Origin: Pseudomonadota bacterium
GTDB lineage: Bacteria; Pseudomonadota; Gammaproteobacteria; Steroidobacterales; Steroidobacteraceae
NCBI GenBank assembly: GCA_021851405.1
Contig: JAJZDW010000021.1
Location: 1-64,000 of the forward strand
Reading direction: 5' to 3'
Length of the DNA stretch: 64,000 nucleotides
Part shown: positions 36,296-45,458 of the stretch, piece after piece
How the letters are laid out: every line of letters starts with the position of its first letter
Position numbering within the stretch: position 1 is the stretch's first letter
Translations under genes and position numbers: made by a program
Notes under the pieces: model-generated
Seen by the model: the letters and a program-made list of their open reading frames with translations, nothing else
Databases searched by the model: none
What the model was told of the DNA's origin: nothing

Positions 36296-38368
36296 TCACC
36301 GCGCGCCGGCGGGGGCCGGCCAGGGTAGAGTGATCGACACGCACGTGCCGGCGCCGGGGGCGGAGTGCACCGCGCAGTGTGCGCCGATCGATTCGGCCCG
36401 CTCGGCCATGGTGAGCATGCCCATGCCGCCATCGCCGCGCGCTGCGCGCGTCGCCGAATCGAAGCCCATCCCATCGTCGCGAATCGTCACCGTGGCGCTG
36501 TCGCCGCTGGTCTCCAAACGGATCTCCACGTGCCTCGCCCTGGCGTGTTTGACGGCATTGTTGAGCGCCTCCTGGGCGATCCGAAACAGCGCGATCGCCG
36601 CGGTGGGGCTGAGCCGCGGCTGCGGCTCCGTGCCGTGCACCGTCACTTTGAAGCCGGCGCGGCGGGCCACCCGCTGGGCGTGTTCGCCGAGCGCGGCGAG
36701 CAGACCAAACTCATCGAGGCCGGGCGGGCGCAGCTCGAGCATCACGTCGCGCAGCCGCTGTGCGGCATCCTCGAGCAGCTTTTCCGAGTCGTCCAGGCGC
36801 TGCGCCACTGAGGGCTCGAGCCGCTCCCCGAGCAGGCTGCGCACGATGGTGAGGTTCAGGCTCACGGCACCGATGTCCTGTGCGACCGAGTCGTGCAGCT
36901 CCCGTCCGAGGGCGTTGCGCTCGGTTTCCTGGATCTCGAGCACCTGGCGCGAGAGGCTCTGCAGGCGCGCGAGTTGCGCATCGAGCGCCTCCTCGGCGGC
37001 CTTGCGCTGGCCTATGTCGATGCCCACGCCGATCAGGAAGTCCTCTCCGGAATAGTGCAGGCGGCGGCCGGTGAACACGTACGGCAGGGTTCGCCCGGAC
37101 TTGGTCCGAAACGGCGCCTCCACCGATTCCTCGCCGCGCTCGAATACGGTCTCGATCCGCTCCTTCAGCAGCTGCTGGTGCCCGGCGTCGAAGAAATCGA
37201 GCGGATGCATGCGCTCGAGCTCCTGCGCGCTGTAGCCGCTCACCTCGAGAAAGTTGCGATTCCAGCGGTGGAACCGTCCGGCGCGGTCGTAGAAGTAGAC
37301 GATGCCGGGCATGCTCTCCATGATGGCGTTGGCGAAGCGCTGCTCGCGCATCAGCGCCTCCATGGACTGAATCTGCTCCGTGACGTCGCGGAAGCTGCCG
37401 ATGTAGTGCGTCACGTGCTGCTCGGCGTCGAGCACGGCGGTGATGTTGAGCCAGCAGACGATTTCGCGGCCGTCGCTGCCGCGGTCGACGATCTCCCCGG
37501 CCCAGCGCCCGAGAGTGCCGAGCTCGCTCCACATCGAGCGGAAATACTCCGCGCCGTGCCGGCCGGAGGCGAGCAGCGACGGGTCGCGTCCGAGCAGCTG
37601 GTCGCTGCGGTATCCGAACAGCGATTCGAACGCCGGGTTGATCGCGGCGATGCGGTTCTGGCCATCGGTGACGACGACGGCTGCGACGCTGTTCTCGAAT
37701 GCGCGGTGCAGGATGGCGAGTTCTCGGTCCTGCCGCTCGCGGTGCTCCCCGGCGGCTTGGAGCGCCGCGCGGCTGCGCAGCACTTCCAGGCACACGCCCA
37801 GATCATCGCCGAGCAGGCGGAACTGCTCGAGTTGCTCGGCGCTCACGGCGGATTTCTGCTCGGAGTAGACGGTGAGCAATACCGCCACGGCTCCTGCGGG
37901 CAGGCGCACGGGCAGCACGAACGAGGAGCGCAGTCCGAAGGCGCGGGCCCGGTCACGCCAGGGTGTGAAGCGCTCGTCGGTGTCCAGGTCGTCGTTGACC
38001 TGCAGCTCACCGGTGTGCAGTGCGCGGCCGGCCGGCCCCTGGCCGAGCGGGGTATCGTCCCAGCGCACCGTCAGTCCCTCGACATACCCGAGTGCGGTGC
38101 CGGCGGCGGCCACGACCTGAACCGTGCGCACCGCATCGTTGCGCGCACAACTGATGGTTGCGAGCGCGAAGGGCGTCTGGCGGGTCAGCGCCTCGCAAAC
38201 CGATTGATAGAGGTCTTCCTCGCACGAGGCGCGCATCAGTGCGCGATGCGCGTGGTTGATGGCCGCGAGGACCCAGGTGAGCTTCTGCGCGCCGGCTCGT
38301 GGCGCGCGTTTAGGGGCCGTTGGCCGGACCGAGTCGCGTTCGAGTCTTGTGGGTTTGGCGCGGTCCAA
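36296..38368 (-). CDS. Soluble sensor histidine kinase with GAF and two PAS domains
   Basis: A 690-residue kinase. GAF covers about 45-200 (TLGQGPAGRAL-type), a first PAS about 220-345 (FENSVAAVVVTDGQNRIAAINPAF, PAC FRDVTEQ), a second PAS about 350-465 (MESMPGIVYFYDRAGRFHRWN, PAC GIDIGQRKAAE). HisKA_3 has the phospho-accepting His in LGRELHDSVAQDIGAV. HATPase_c has NNAVKHA, IRDDGMGFD and GGMGMLTMAERA. No membrane segments, so it likely senses a cytoplasmic signal. The NarL-type regulator next door is its probable partner. Confidence 0.92.
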   Translation of the reverse strand: MDRAKPTRLERDSVRPTAPKRAPRAGAQKLTWVLAAINHAHRALMRASCEEDLYQSVCEALTRQTPFALATISCARNDAVRTVQVVAAAGTALGYVEGLTVRWDDTPLGQGPAGRALHTGELQVNDDLDTDERFTPWRDRARAFGLRSSFVLPVRLPAGAVAVLLTVYSEQKSAVSAEQLEQFRLLGDDLGVCLEVLRSRAALQAAGEHRERQDRELAILHRAFENSVAAVVVTDGQNRIAAINPAFESLFGYRSDQLLGRDPSLLASGRHGAEYFRSMWSELGTLGRWAGEIVDRGSDGREIVCWLNITAVLDAEQHVTHYIGSFRDVTEQIQSMEALMREQRFANAIMESMPGIVYFYDRAGRFHRWNRNFLEVSGYSAQELERMHPLDFFDAGHQQLLKERIETVFERGEESVEAPFRTKSGRTLPYVFTGRRLHYSGEDFLIGVGIDIGQRKAAEEALDAQLARLQSLSRQVLEIQETERNALGRELHDSVAQDIGAVSLNLTIVRSLLGERLEPSVAQRLDDSEKLLEDAAQRLRDVMLELRPPGLDEFGLLAALGEHAQRVARRAGFKVTVHGTEPQPRLSPTAAIALFRIAQEALNNAVKHARARHVEIRLETSGDSATVTIRDDGMGFDSATRAARGDGGMGMLTMAERAESIGAHCAVHSAPGAGTCVSITLPWPAPAGAR

Positions 38369-38455
38369 GGCCCTGATCTACGCCTTTTATCATTATCTCC
38401 AACCCACTGTAGCGCGCTCACCGACGGCGGTCAACGCACCGACGGCCGGGGAAGC

Positions 38456-41400
38456 TCAACGCTCCACGGCGGTGGTGGCGTCGGCCGCGTCGGTTCCGCT
38501 GAGCTGGCGCATGAACTGCGGCAGGGGGACGGGGCGACCGAAGAAATAGCCCTGCGCGATCTCGAAGCCGATGCCGGCGAGCACCTCGCGCTGATACGGC
38601 GTCTCGACGCCTTCGATCACGAGTTCGACGTTGAGACTGCGGGCCATCGCCACCATGGCCTTGAGAATTGACACTTCGCCGTTGGCCGTCGGCTGCAGGT
38701 GGCGGATGAAGCTGCGGTCGACCTTGAGTTTGTCGAAGGGCAGATGACGCAGGTAATGGAACGAGGAGTAACCGGCGCCGAAGTCATCGATCGCGATTCG
38801 GATGCCGAGCTTGCGCAGCGCGGCGAGCGCGTGCGAGGTCTCGGTGCTGTGCTCGATGAGGAACGTCTCGGTCAGTTCGAGCTCAAGCATGCGTGGATCG
38901 ACACCGGTTTCGGCGAGCGCCGCCTCGACGGTGGCGAGAAATCCCGGATCGGAGATCTGCACGCCCGAGACGTTGACCGCGATCCGCGGTGGCGGTCGCT
39001 GCGTCGCGCGGCACCGGGCCGCGGCACGCAGCGCATCGCGCAGGATCCACGCGCCCAGCGGTCCGATGAGACCGGACTCCTCGGCGATCGGGATGAAGCT
39101 GTCGGGTCTTTGCATGCCGAGCAGCGGATGGTTCCAACGCACGAGCGCCTCGGCGCCGAGGATCCGCCCGGTCCTGATCTGTACGATCGGCTGGTAATGC
39201 AGCTCGAATTCCTGGTGCTCGATCGCACTGCGCAGCGATTGCTTGACGATCACGTTGGTGCGCAACCGATCGTCGATGTCGGTGCTGTAGAGGCTGATTC
39301 CGGGCCGGGCGGTGCGCTTGGCGGCGTGCAGTGCGATGTCCGCGCGCTGCGCGAACTCCAACGCACTCTCGACGCTGTCCTCCTGGGTGGCATCGTCGGC
39401 GTCGATGTACAGGCCGATGCGCGCCGGCAGGTTGATCGCCCCGCCGGGCAGACTGAACGGTGCCGAGAGGATCGGCGCGGCCGCCGCGGCGATCTGCCGT
39501 GCGCACTCCTCGGAGTGCGCCGCGCTGCCGAGCACGGCGAACTGGTCGGCCTGCAGTCGGTAGAAGCGGCTCGCGGCGGGGAAGGCCTCGTGCAGCCGTC
39601 CGGCGATCAGGGTGAGGATCTGGTCCCCGGTGGACATCCCGTAGGTGTCGTTGATCTCGTGAAAGCGCACGAAGTCGACCATGTAGAGCGTGGCGCGCTG
39701 AGCGCCGGCGCGCGCCGCGGCGAGGTACGCGGCGAGTTCGCCGTGAAACTTCTTTGCGTTCGGCAGGCGCGTCAGCGGATCGTGATCGCGCAGGTAGGTC
39801 AGTTCTTCCTTGGCGAGTTTCTCCGGCGTCACATCCAGCGTCACGCCGTTCCAGAGAATCTGCTCTGCGGCGCGGCGGATCGGGCGCACGCGCGAGCGCA
39901 GCCAGCGGCGCTGGCCGTCGGGTCGTTCGATCGCGAACTCCAAATCGAGCGTGCTCAACGTCGAGGCGGCCTCGCGCCAGCGCTGTTCGAGGCGCGCGCG
40001 GTCCTCCGGCAGCGTCAGGGCGAAGAACTGCAGTGGCGTGAGCGGCTCATCGGCGTTCAACCCGAGGAGCGCGGCGGCGGAGCGGCCGAGGTAGGTAAAG
40101 TGCGGCTCGCCCTTGGCGCTCTGGCTGATCTGGTAGACGAAGCCCGGCAGCGTATCGCTGATGCCCTCGAGCATCTGCGCGAAGTGATCCTGAGCCGCCT
40201 GCGCCTCGTGCCGGGCAGTGACGTCAGTCAACATCCCGGCGAAGGCGATGACGCGCCCGGCGTGGTCGCGTACCGGGGAGATCAGCAGCTGGTTCCAGAA
40301 CGTCGAGCCGTCCTTGCGGTAGTTGAGCAGTTCGCATCGCACCGGTTCGCCGCGCCGGATGGCCGCGCCGATCTGCGCAATCGTCGCGCGGGAGGTGTCC
40401 GCGCCTTGCAGGAAGCGGCAGTTGCGCCCGAGCACCTCGTGTTCGGCGTACCCGGTCATGGTGAGAAAGGCCGGGTTGACGCGCACGATGGGCTGATCGG
40501 GATGCGTCGCGTCGATGTAGACGATGCCGCTGTCGGTGGCCTCGATGATCGCCGTGTGCGGCAGCAGAGGGATGCGCCCGGCGGGTCCTTCGACCCCGGA
40601 GAGTGAAAAGAGGCGCGATCGCGGCAGCTCGCGCAGCTCACCGGTACAGCACAGGTAGTCGACCTTGAGGCGCTGTGCGAACTGCGCGTCGGCCTGCGTT
40701 GTGCAATGGGCGCTGAGCAGCGCTATGCCGTGCGCGTGCAGCCGGGGCGCGAGTGCCTCGAGCCGCTGCGGGTCGCTGCGGTAGCCGTCGGCGAGGCGCT
40801 CGGCGGGCAGGGCGAGCATCGCGATGCCGAGGTCTGCGATCGACTCCGGCAGCGCATCGGGCGTCTCCAGCGCGAGGGCGAGCTGGCCGGCGAACGGACG
40901 CAGGGCCTCGAGCGCCGCGGCGAGCGCGGCGGGGGGCAGGTTCGGCGGCAGCGCATCGAGCATGAGCATCAGACTCTGGCGCAACGCCTCGGGCAGTGCG
41001 CGACACGCAGCCAGGAACGCCATCGAGTGTTCGCGTTCGGAAAAGACGCTGAACGGCACCGGCACGATGTACGTTCGGTTCACGCCGGTTCGCTGCTCGC
41101 GGCGCATCACGGCGGCCACGCGTTCGATCTGCCGGCGCACATCGGCGCCGCGCAGCAGTCCGGACTGCAGCGCGAGGATCGGCACTGAGCGCCCGGCGGC
41201 ATCGAGCAGTGGCCGGCAGAGGATCGGGACTTCGCTCTCGATCGCCGCGGGCACCTCGTCCGTCGCCCACCGGGAGTTGCTCTGCATCTGCAGCGTCATC
41301 AGGTGCAGCGGACGCTCGGTCGGCGCGTTCAATCCCGCCAGCGTCACGGTCAGCTCGGCGTTGGTGCCATCGAGGCGGCGGACATGGGCGGGAGCAAAGC

Positions 41401-41698
41401 GGCTGCGACCCGGTTCGAGCGGCAGGTGACGCAGCTCGAAGTCACTTTCCCAGGCCTCCAGGCTGAGCAGTGCCGCGACGCGCACGCCGATCAGCGCGGG
41501 CTCGCTGCGCTCGAGCACGGCGCAGAACGCCGGATTGACGGCGAGCAGACACAGCGTCTCATCGGCGATGGCGGCGGCCATCGGCAGCGCCGCGAGCAGC
41601 CCGTTCAGCCACTGCTGCGTCGGGGCCGCATCGAGCGTCGCGAGCACCGCTTCGCCGCTCAGTTCGCTCGCCGGTTGTGTCCCTCGCTCGGTGCTCAT
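38456..41698 (-). CDS. LOV-PAS-GGDEF(degenerate)-EAL protein, putative blue-light c-di-GMP phosphodiesterase
   Basis: About 1080 residues from ATG 41698. A PAS-like domain lies at 25-135 and an EAL-like but degenerate fold at about 150-350. A LOV-type PAS is at 385-495, with NCRFLQG holding the flavin-adduct Cys427 and FWNQLLISPV. Another PAS spans 500-625. The GGDEF domain (630-800) has LQADQF (715-720) instead of GGDEF, so cyclase activity is unlikely. The C-terminal EAL domain (820-1060) is intact: E850-A-L, N909-V-S, LTE, DDFGAG (971-976), EGVET. It may be a light-regulated c-di-GMP hydrolase; blue-light sensing is inferred from the LOV motif. Confidence 0.88.
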   Translation of the reverse strand: MSTERGTQPASELSGEAVLATLDAAPTQQWLNGLLAALPMAAAIADETLCLLAVNPAFCAVLERSEPALIGVRVAALLSLEAWESDFELRHLPLEPGRSRFAPAHVRRLDGTNAELTVTLAGLNAPTERPLHLMTLQMQSNSRWATDEVPAAIESEVPILCRPLLDAAGRSVPILALQSGLLRGADVRRQIERVAAVMRREQRTGVNRTYIVPVPFSVFSEREHSMAFLAACRALPEALRQSLMLMLDALPPNLPPAALAAALEALRPFAGQLALALETPDALPESIADLGIAMLALPAERLADGYRSDPQRLEALAPRLHAHGIALLSAHCTTQADAQFAQRLKVDYLCCTGELRELPRSRLFSLSGVEGPAGRIPLLPHTAIIEATDSGIVYIDATHPDQPIVRVNPAFLTMTGYAEHEVLGRNCRFLQGADTSRATIAQIGAAIRRGEPVRCELLNYRKDGSTFWNQLLISPVRDHAGRVIAFAGMLTDVTARHEAQAAQDHFAQMLEGISDTLPGFVYQISQSAKGEPHFTYLGRSAAALLGLNADEPLTPLQFFALTLPEDRARLEQRWREAASTLSTLDLEFAIERPDGQRRWLRSRVRPIRRAAEQILWNGVTLDVTPEKLAKEELTYLRDHDPLTRLPNAKKFHGELAAYLAAARAGAQRATLYMVDFVRFHEINDTYGMSTGDQILTLIAGRLHEAFPAASRFYRLQADQFAVLGSAAHSEECARQIAAAAAPILSAPFSLPGGAINLPARIGLYIDADDATQEDSVESALEFAQRADIALHAAKRTARPGISLYSTDIDDRLRTNVIVKQSLRSAIEHQEFELHYQPIVQIRTGRILGAEALVRWNHPLLGMQRPDSFIPIAEESGLIGPLGAWILRDALRAAARCRATQRPPPRIAVNVSGVQISDPGFLATVEAALAETGVDPRMLELELTETFLIEHSTETSHALAALRKLGIRIAIDDFGAGYSSFHYLRHLPFDKLKVDRSFIRHLQPTANGEVSILKAMVAMARSLNVELVIEGVETPYQREVLAGIGFEIAQGYFFGRPVPLPQFMRQLSGTDAADATTAVER

Positions 41699-41950
41699 GC
41701 TCCGACCGTTCGTACCGGCGGGAACATTTGCCGCGCGCCTGCATGCCGCATGAAACCCTCCGGTTGTTGATCGGTGTGCGCAGCGGGTGCCACGCCCTCT
41801 GATAACGGTACGATACGCAGCGCAGCGGTGCGCCGATGCCGGGAGCAACGTATGCGGGCCGTGGGGAGTTCTTGACGGGGCGCTCTCCGATTGGAATGCA
41901 ATCGTTTGTATTTGAACGGAAGATCGACCGAGCGATGGCTGCGACCCCGC

Positions 41951-42391
41951 TCAGGGCGTTGTGCAGTGACCTTGCCGGCCGACCAGCTGCGCCAGGCCGT
42001 CGAGCTGCGCGGCGATGACCCGCAGCAAATCGTCCGTCGAGACCACCCCGAGCAGTGCGCCGTCGCGATCGACCACCGGTGCCCGGCGCACCTCGCGGGC
42101 CTGCAGGTTGCGCAGCGCATTGTCGATGCCGACGTTCGCCTCCAGCACCAGCGGCTGCACCGTCATCACGTCCGCGACATTCAGCGTCGAGAGCGCGCCG
42201 GAGTGCTTCAGGCGCGCCCGCACGATATCCCGGTCGGTGAGCATGCCGGCGACACGGAGGTGTCCGCCGAGATTCTCCGTGACCACCACCGCGCCGGTGT
42301 GCCAGCGCAGCATGAGCTCGGCGGCCTGTTCGAGCGAGGCCCCCACAGGAACCGTCACGGCCGGTATGCTCGCAATTTGCCCGGTATTCAC
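41951..42391 (-). CDS. Tandem CBS-domain protein
   Basis: About 146 residues from GTG 42391, chosen because a strong AAGGAGGTG ribosome binding site precedes it by the right distance. Two CBS domains: residues 10-70 (AVTVPVGASLEQAAELMLRWHTGAVVVTE, GMLTDRDIVR) and 75-135 (TVQPLVLEANVGIDNALRNLQAREVRRAPVVDRDGALLGVVSTDDLLR). CBS pairs bind adenosine nucleotides and gate partner proteins. It is divergent from a second CBS protein, with an inverted repeat between them. Confidence 0.87.
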   Translation of the reverse strand: MNTGQIASIPAVTVPVGASLEQAAELMLRWHTGAVVVTENLGGHLRVAGMLTDRDIVRARLKHSGALSTLNVADVMTVQPLVLEANVGIDNALRNLQAREVRRAPVVDRDGALLGVVSTDDLLRVIAAQLDGLAQLVGRQGHCTTP

Positions 42392-42416
42392 GGCGGAACA
42401 CCTCCTTAAACTATTG

Positions 42417-42446
42417 ACGCATGGCGCTGCGCGCCGTGCCATGCGT
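42417..42446. promoter_or_regulatory. Perfect 9-bp inverted repeat between the CBS genes
   Basis: ACGCATGGC (42417-42425) and GCCATGCGT (42438-42446) are exact inverted copies separated by 12 bases, 26 bases beyond the start of the leftward CBS gene and 63 before the rightward one. The position suits a shared operator for the divergent pair; a hairpin in RNA is also possible. No regulator can be named. Confidence 0.45.
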
Positions 42447-42508
42447 ATGAGTGCTGATGGTCCGCGGCGCACGGGGGTGCGAGAGTCCGCCGTGCGGGAG
42501 GTGCGTCG

Positions 42509-42946
42509 ATGCGAATCGGGGATTTGTGCAGCCGCGATGTCCATCCGGTCACGGCCGAGGAGCCGGTGCTTGATGCGGTGCGCGAAATGCATCGCCGTCA
42601 TGTGGGTGCGGTGGTCGTGGTCGACCAACCTGGAGCCTCAGCTCGGCCACTTGGCATCGTCACGGACCGCGATGTCATGCGGGCCGAGATCACGCAGCGG
42701 GCGGACGTGTTTACGCTGACCGTCGGGGACGTCATGAGCGTCGAGCTGTTGACGCTGCGCGAATCGAGTGAGCTGACCGACGCGATCGAGCTGATGCGTC
42801 GGCGCGGCGTACGGCGAGCGCCGGTCGTGGATCCTGCCGGAGTGCTGCTCGGCATCGTCACGCTCGATGATCTGTTGCCGGCCGTGGCCGGGCAGCTCGA
42901 TGCGCTTGCGCGCCTGCTCGGCCGCCAGGCGCGGCACGAGCACTGA
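42509..42946 (+). CDS. Tandem CBS-domain protein
   Basis: A 145-residue protein with two CBS domains: residues 8-70 (VHPVTAEEPVLDAVREMHRRHVGAVVVVD, GIVTDRDVMR) and 75-135 (LLTLRESSELTDAIELMRRRGVRRAPVVDPAGVLLGIVTLDDLL). It closely parallels the divergent CBS protein in length and in the ending LPAVAGQLDALARLLGRQA, so the pair probably arose by duplication and may form a heterodimer. Binding to AMP/ATP-type ligands is the usual CBS role; partners are unknown. Confidence 0.87.
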   Translation: MRIGDLCSRDVHPVTAEEPVLDAVREMHRRHVGAVVVVDQPGASARPLGIVTDRDVMRAEITQRADVFTLTVGDVMSVELLTLRESSELTDAIELMRRRGVRRAPVVDPAGVLLGIVTLDDLLPAVAGQLDALARLLGRQARHEH

Positions 42947-43007
42947 GCGCACGGCTGCATCGATGCGCTCGGTGCTATGCTGATGCGCGCCAGCATCAGC
43001 GGGGGCC

Positions 43008-44150
43008 GTGATGAGCAATGCCAAAGCGGGAGCGCGCGAGCGCCTGGAATCGGTCCGCAGCGATTTGATCGCATTGAGTCACCGCATCCATGCTCACCCG
43101 GAGCTCGGCTTCGAGGAGGAGAAGGCGAGCGCGTGGCTGTGCGAGCGTCTGAGTGAGGCGGGTTTCGCGGTCGAGAAGGGCATCTGCGATCTGCCCACCG
43201 CGTTTCGCGCCCGCGCCGGCGCCGGGCCGCTGCACGTGGCGTTCTGCGCCGAGTACGACAGCCTGCCGGCCATCGGACACGCCTGCGGACACAACATCAT
43301 CGCCGCCGCTGCAGTGGGAGCGGCCATCGCCGCTGCGCAGGTCGCGGACGAGATCGGCCTGACGGTGAGTGTGATCGGCACGCCCGCCGAGGAGGTCGGT
43401 AATGCCAGTGGCAAGATCCTGCTGCTCGAGCGCGGTGCGTTCGCCGGAATCGACGCGGCCATGATGGTGCACCCGGCGCCGATCGACATGTGCCGCGCGA
43501 AGATCATCGCCGCCTCGATGTTCGACGTCCACTGCACCGGCAAGGCGTCCCATGCCTCGGCATTCCCCGAGCTCGGCATCAATGCCGCCGATGCGCTCAC
43601 CGTGGCGCAGACCGCCATCGGGTTGCTGCGCCAACACATCCGCGATACGGATCGCATTCACGGCATCGTCACCCACGGCGGCGATGCGCCGAACGTCGTG
43701 CCGGCGCACACCTCGGCGCGCTACATCATCCGTGCCGAAACGCTCGAACAGCTGGCCGAGTTGCGCGAGCGGGTGCATCGCTGCTTCGAGGCCGGGGCGC
43801 TCGCCACCGGCGCGAGTGTCCGGATCGTCGGGGGCGAGAAGCCGTATGCGCAGATGCGCCACGATGCGCGCCTGGCCGAGCTGTATCGGCGCAACGCCGA
43901 GCAGATCGGGCGGTCGTTTCCGAACCCCGAGGTGTGGGAGAACCGGCCGACGGCATCGACCGACATGGGCAACGTCTCGCTCGCCGTCCCCTCGATCCAT
44001 CCGATGATCGGCATCAATTCCCTGCCGGCGGTCAATCACCAGCCGGAGTTCGCGGCCCATTGCGTCAGCCCCGATGCCGATCAGGCGCTCGCCGAGGGGG
44101 CGCTCGCGATGGCGTGGACCGCGATCGATCTGGCCGCCGCCGCGCACTGA
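43008..44150 (+). CDS. M20-family amidohydrolase/metallopeptidase
   Basis: A 380-residue zinc hydrolase. It shows the metal site at CAEYDSLPAIGHACGHNIIAAAAVGAA, GTPAEEVG (catalytic and metal Glu), the dimerisation-domain lid around KASHASAFPELGINAADALTV, and late metal His in LPAVNHQPEFAAHC. This layout fits the aminobenzoyl-glutamate or amidohydrolase branch (AbgB-like). Length is normal for the family. The substrate is not clear from the sequence or neighbours. Confidence 0.87.
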   Translation: MMSNAKAGARERLESVRSDLIALSHRIHAHPELGFEEEKASAWLCERLSEAGFAVEKGICDLPTAFRARAGAGPLHVAFCAEYDSLPAIGHACGHNIIAAAAVGAAIAAAQVADEIGLTVSVIGTPAEEVGNASGKILLLERGAFAGIDAAMMVHPAPIDMCRAKIIAASMFDVHCTGKASHASAFPELGINAADALTVAQTAIGLLRQHIRDTDRIHGIVTHGGDAPNVVPAHTSARYIIRAETLEQLAELRERVHRCFEAGALATGASVRIVGGEKPYAQMRHDARLAELYRRNAEQIGRSFPNPEVWENRPTASTDMGNVSLAVPSIHPMIGINSLPAVNHQPEFAAHCVSPDADQALAEGALAMAWTAIDLAAAAH

Positions 44151-44165
44151 GGCCGGGGACTGCGC

Positions 44166-45458
44166 TCAGTGCAGTGCGAGCACCTGCTCGTCGCGGTCGA
44201 CCGAGGGCACCGACAGCACGATGCGCTCACCGGCATGTAATCCCGAGAGCACTTCGATGCGATGGATCGAGCCGACGCCAAAGCGTACCTTGCGCCGCAC
44301 GGCCCGGCCGCCCTTGGCCGTCAGAACGAAGACACGCGCCTTCTTGCCGCTTGCGACGCCGTTCGGTCGCGCGACGAAATCGACATGGTGTAGCGTCGCC
44401 ACGCGCAGCGTCGCATCCACGCTTTCGTTGGCGCGTGAGCCGGCCGGCAGCGTGCCGGTGAGGCGCACGTACACCGTGACCACACCGCCATTGACGGTTG
44501 GGTCGACGCGCAGCACCTGCCCGGCAACGATGCCGTCATGCGTGTCGATGCTCACTCGCAGTCCGGGCTTGACGCTCGCTGCGGAGTACTGGCTCACGTG
44601 CAGTTGCGCCATGAGCGCATCGGGCGAACTGATGCGCGCGAGGTCTGCGCCCAGGGCAACCTCCTGGCCCATCTGTGCGTTGATTTCCTCGATCTGGCCG
44701 GCGACCGGTGCCCGTACGGTGAGGGTGGCGAGTTCCGACTCGCGCAGCGCCGTCAACACGGCCTGCTGTTCGACGCGCTCCCGTTCGGCGCGCAGCAGCG
44801 CGCGATTGCCCGATCTCAGGCGCGCCAGGCGCTGCACCTCCAGGTGCAGCTGCTTTTGCTGCAGCCCGTAGCGCAGCTTCTCGTCCGCGTACTGGTAGTG
44901 TCCGACGATCCCCTCGGCTGCGAGCTTGCGGTCGGCCGCGACGTGCATCGCGGAGCTCTCCAGGTGCACTTTCATGCTCGCGATCCTTGAGCGTTCATTC
45001 AGGACTGCGCTCTGTTCGCTCTGCTGCTGCGCGATCAGCTCCGCCTTCGCGGCGGCCAGGGCCGCCACGGCGCTTTGCGCCGAGTTGGCCAGTTGCGGGT
45101 TCGAGAGCGTCACGAGCGGTGCGCCGCGACGAACCCGTTGACCGGGCTCGACCCAGACCTGCTCGACCACGCCGGTGTTCGGTGCGGCGATCCAGCGCGA
45201 CTGTGCCGGAAAGAGTTTGCCCGTGGCCTTCACCCGCACGGGGAAGGTGCCGTACTCCACCGTGCCGATCGACAGGCTGCGCAGAGCGACGTGGGCGACG
45301 TTGCGCGTGCGAACCTGCCAGGCCCAGCCGGCACCGGCGAGCAGCGCGATCAGTGCCGCGACGATCCAGCCGCTGTGCCGCCGCCACCACGGATGCTGCG
45401 GCAGGGGCTTGTGGCCCTCCCATGGGGGAACTCGCAGCGACTCTGGCTCAACACTCAT
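44166..45458 (-). CDS. HlyD/MFP-type periplasmic adaptor of an efflux system
   Basis: About 430 residues from ATG 45458 with GGAGA seven bases upstream. One membrane helix (about 34-55: HSGWIVAALIALLAGAGWAWQV) anchors a periplasmic body: a lipoyl-like half (GVVEQVWVEPGQRVRRGAPLVTLSNP), a coiled coil (about 120-230, rich in Ala/Gln/Arg), and the second lipoyl half (VRAPVAGQIEEINAQMGQEVALG). The C-terminal beta-barrel is present. No ABC, MFS or RND partner lies beside it, so the transporter it serves must be encoded elsewhere, which is unusual. Confidence 0.87.
   Translation of the reverse strand: MSVEPESLRVPPWEGHKPLPQHPWWRRHSGWIVAALIALLAGAGWAWQVRTRNVAHVALRSLSIGTVEYGTFPVRVKATGKLFPAQSRWIAAPNTGVVEQVWVEPGQRVRRGAPLVTLSNPQLANSAQSAVAALAAAKAELIAQQQSEQSAVLNERSRIASMKVHLESSAMHVAADRKLAAEGIVGHYQYADEKLRYGLQQKQLHLEVQRLARLRSGNRALLRAERERVEQQAVLTALRESELATLTVRAPVAGQIEEINAQMGQEVALGADLARISSPDALMAQLHVSQYSAASVKPGLRVSIDTHDGIVAGQVLRVDPTVNGGVVTVYVRLTGTLPAGSRANESVDATLRVATLHHVDFVARPNGVASGKKARVFVLTAKGGRAVRRKVRFGVGSIHRIEVLSGLHAGERIVLSVPSVDRDEQVLALH

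Noticed and set aside
36893-38671. 592-codon plus-strand frame
   Set aside because: It is the shadow of the sensor histidine kinase on the other strand.
38699-40606. 635-codon plus-strand frame
   Set aside because: Antisense to the intact LOV/EAL gene; composition is not protein-like.
42996-44147. 383-codon minus-strand frame
   Set aside because: Mirror of the M20 amidohydrolase, which has clear motifs.
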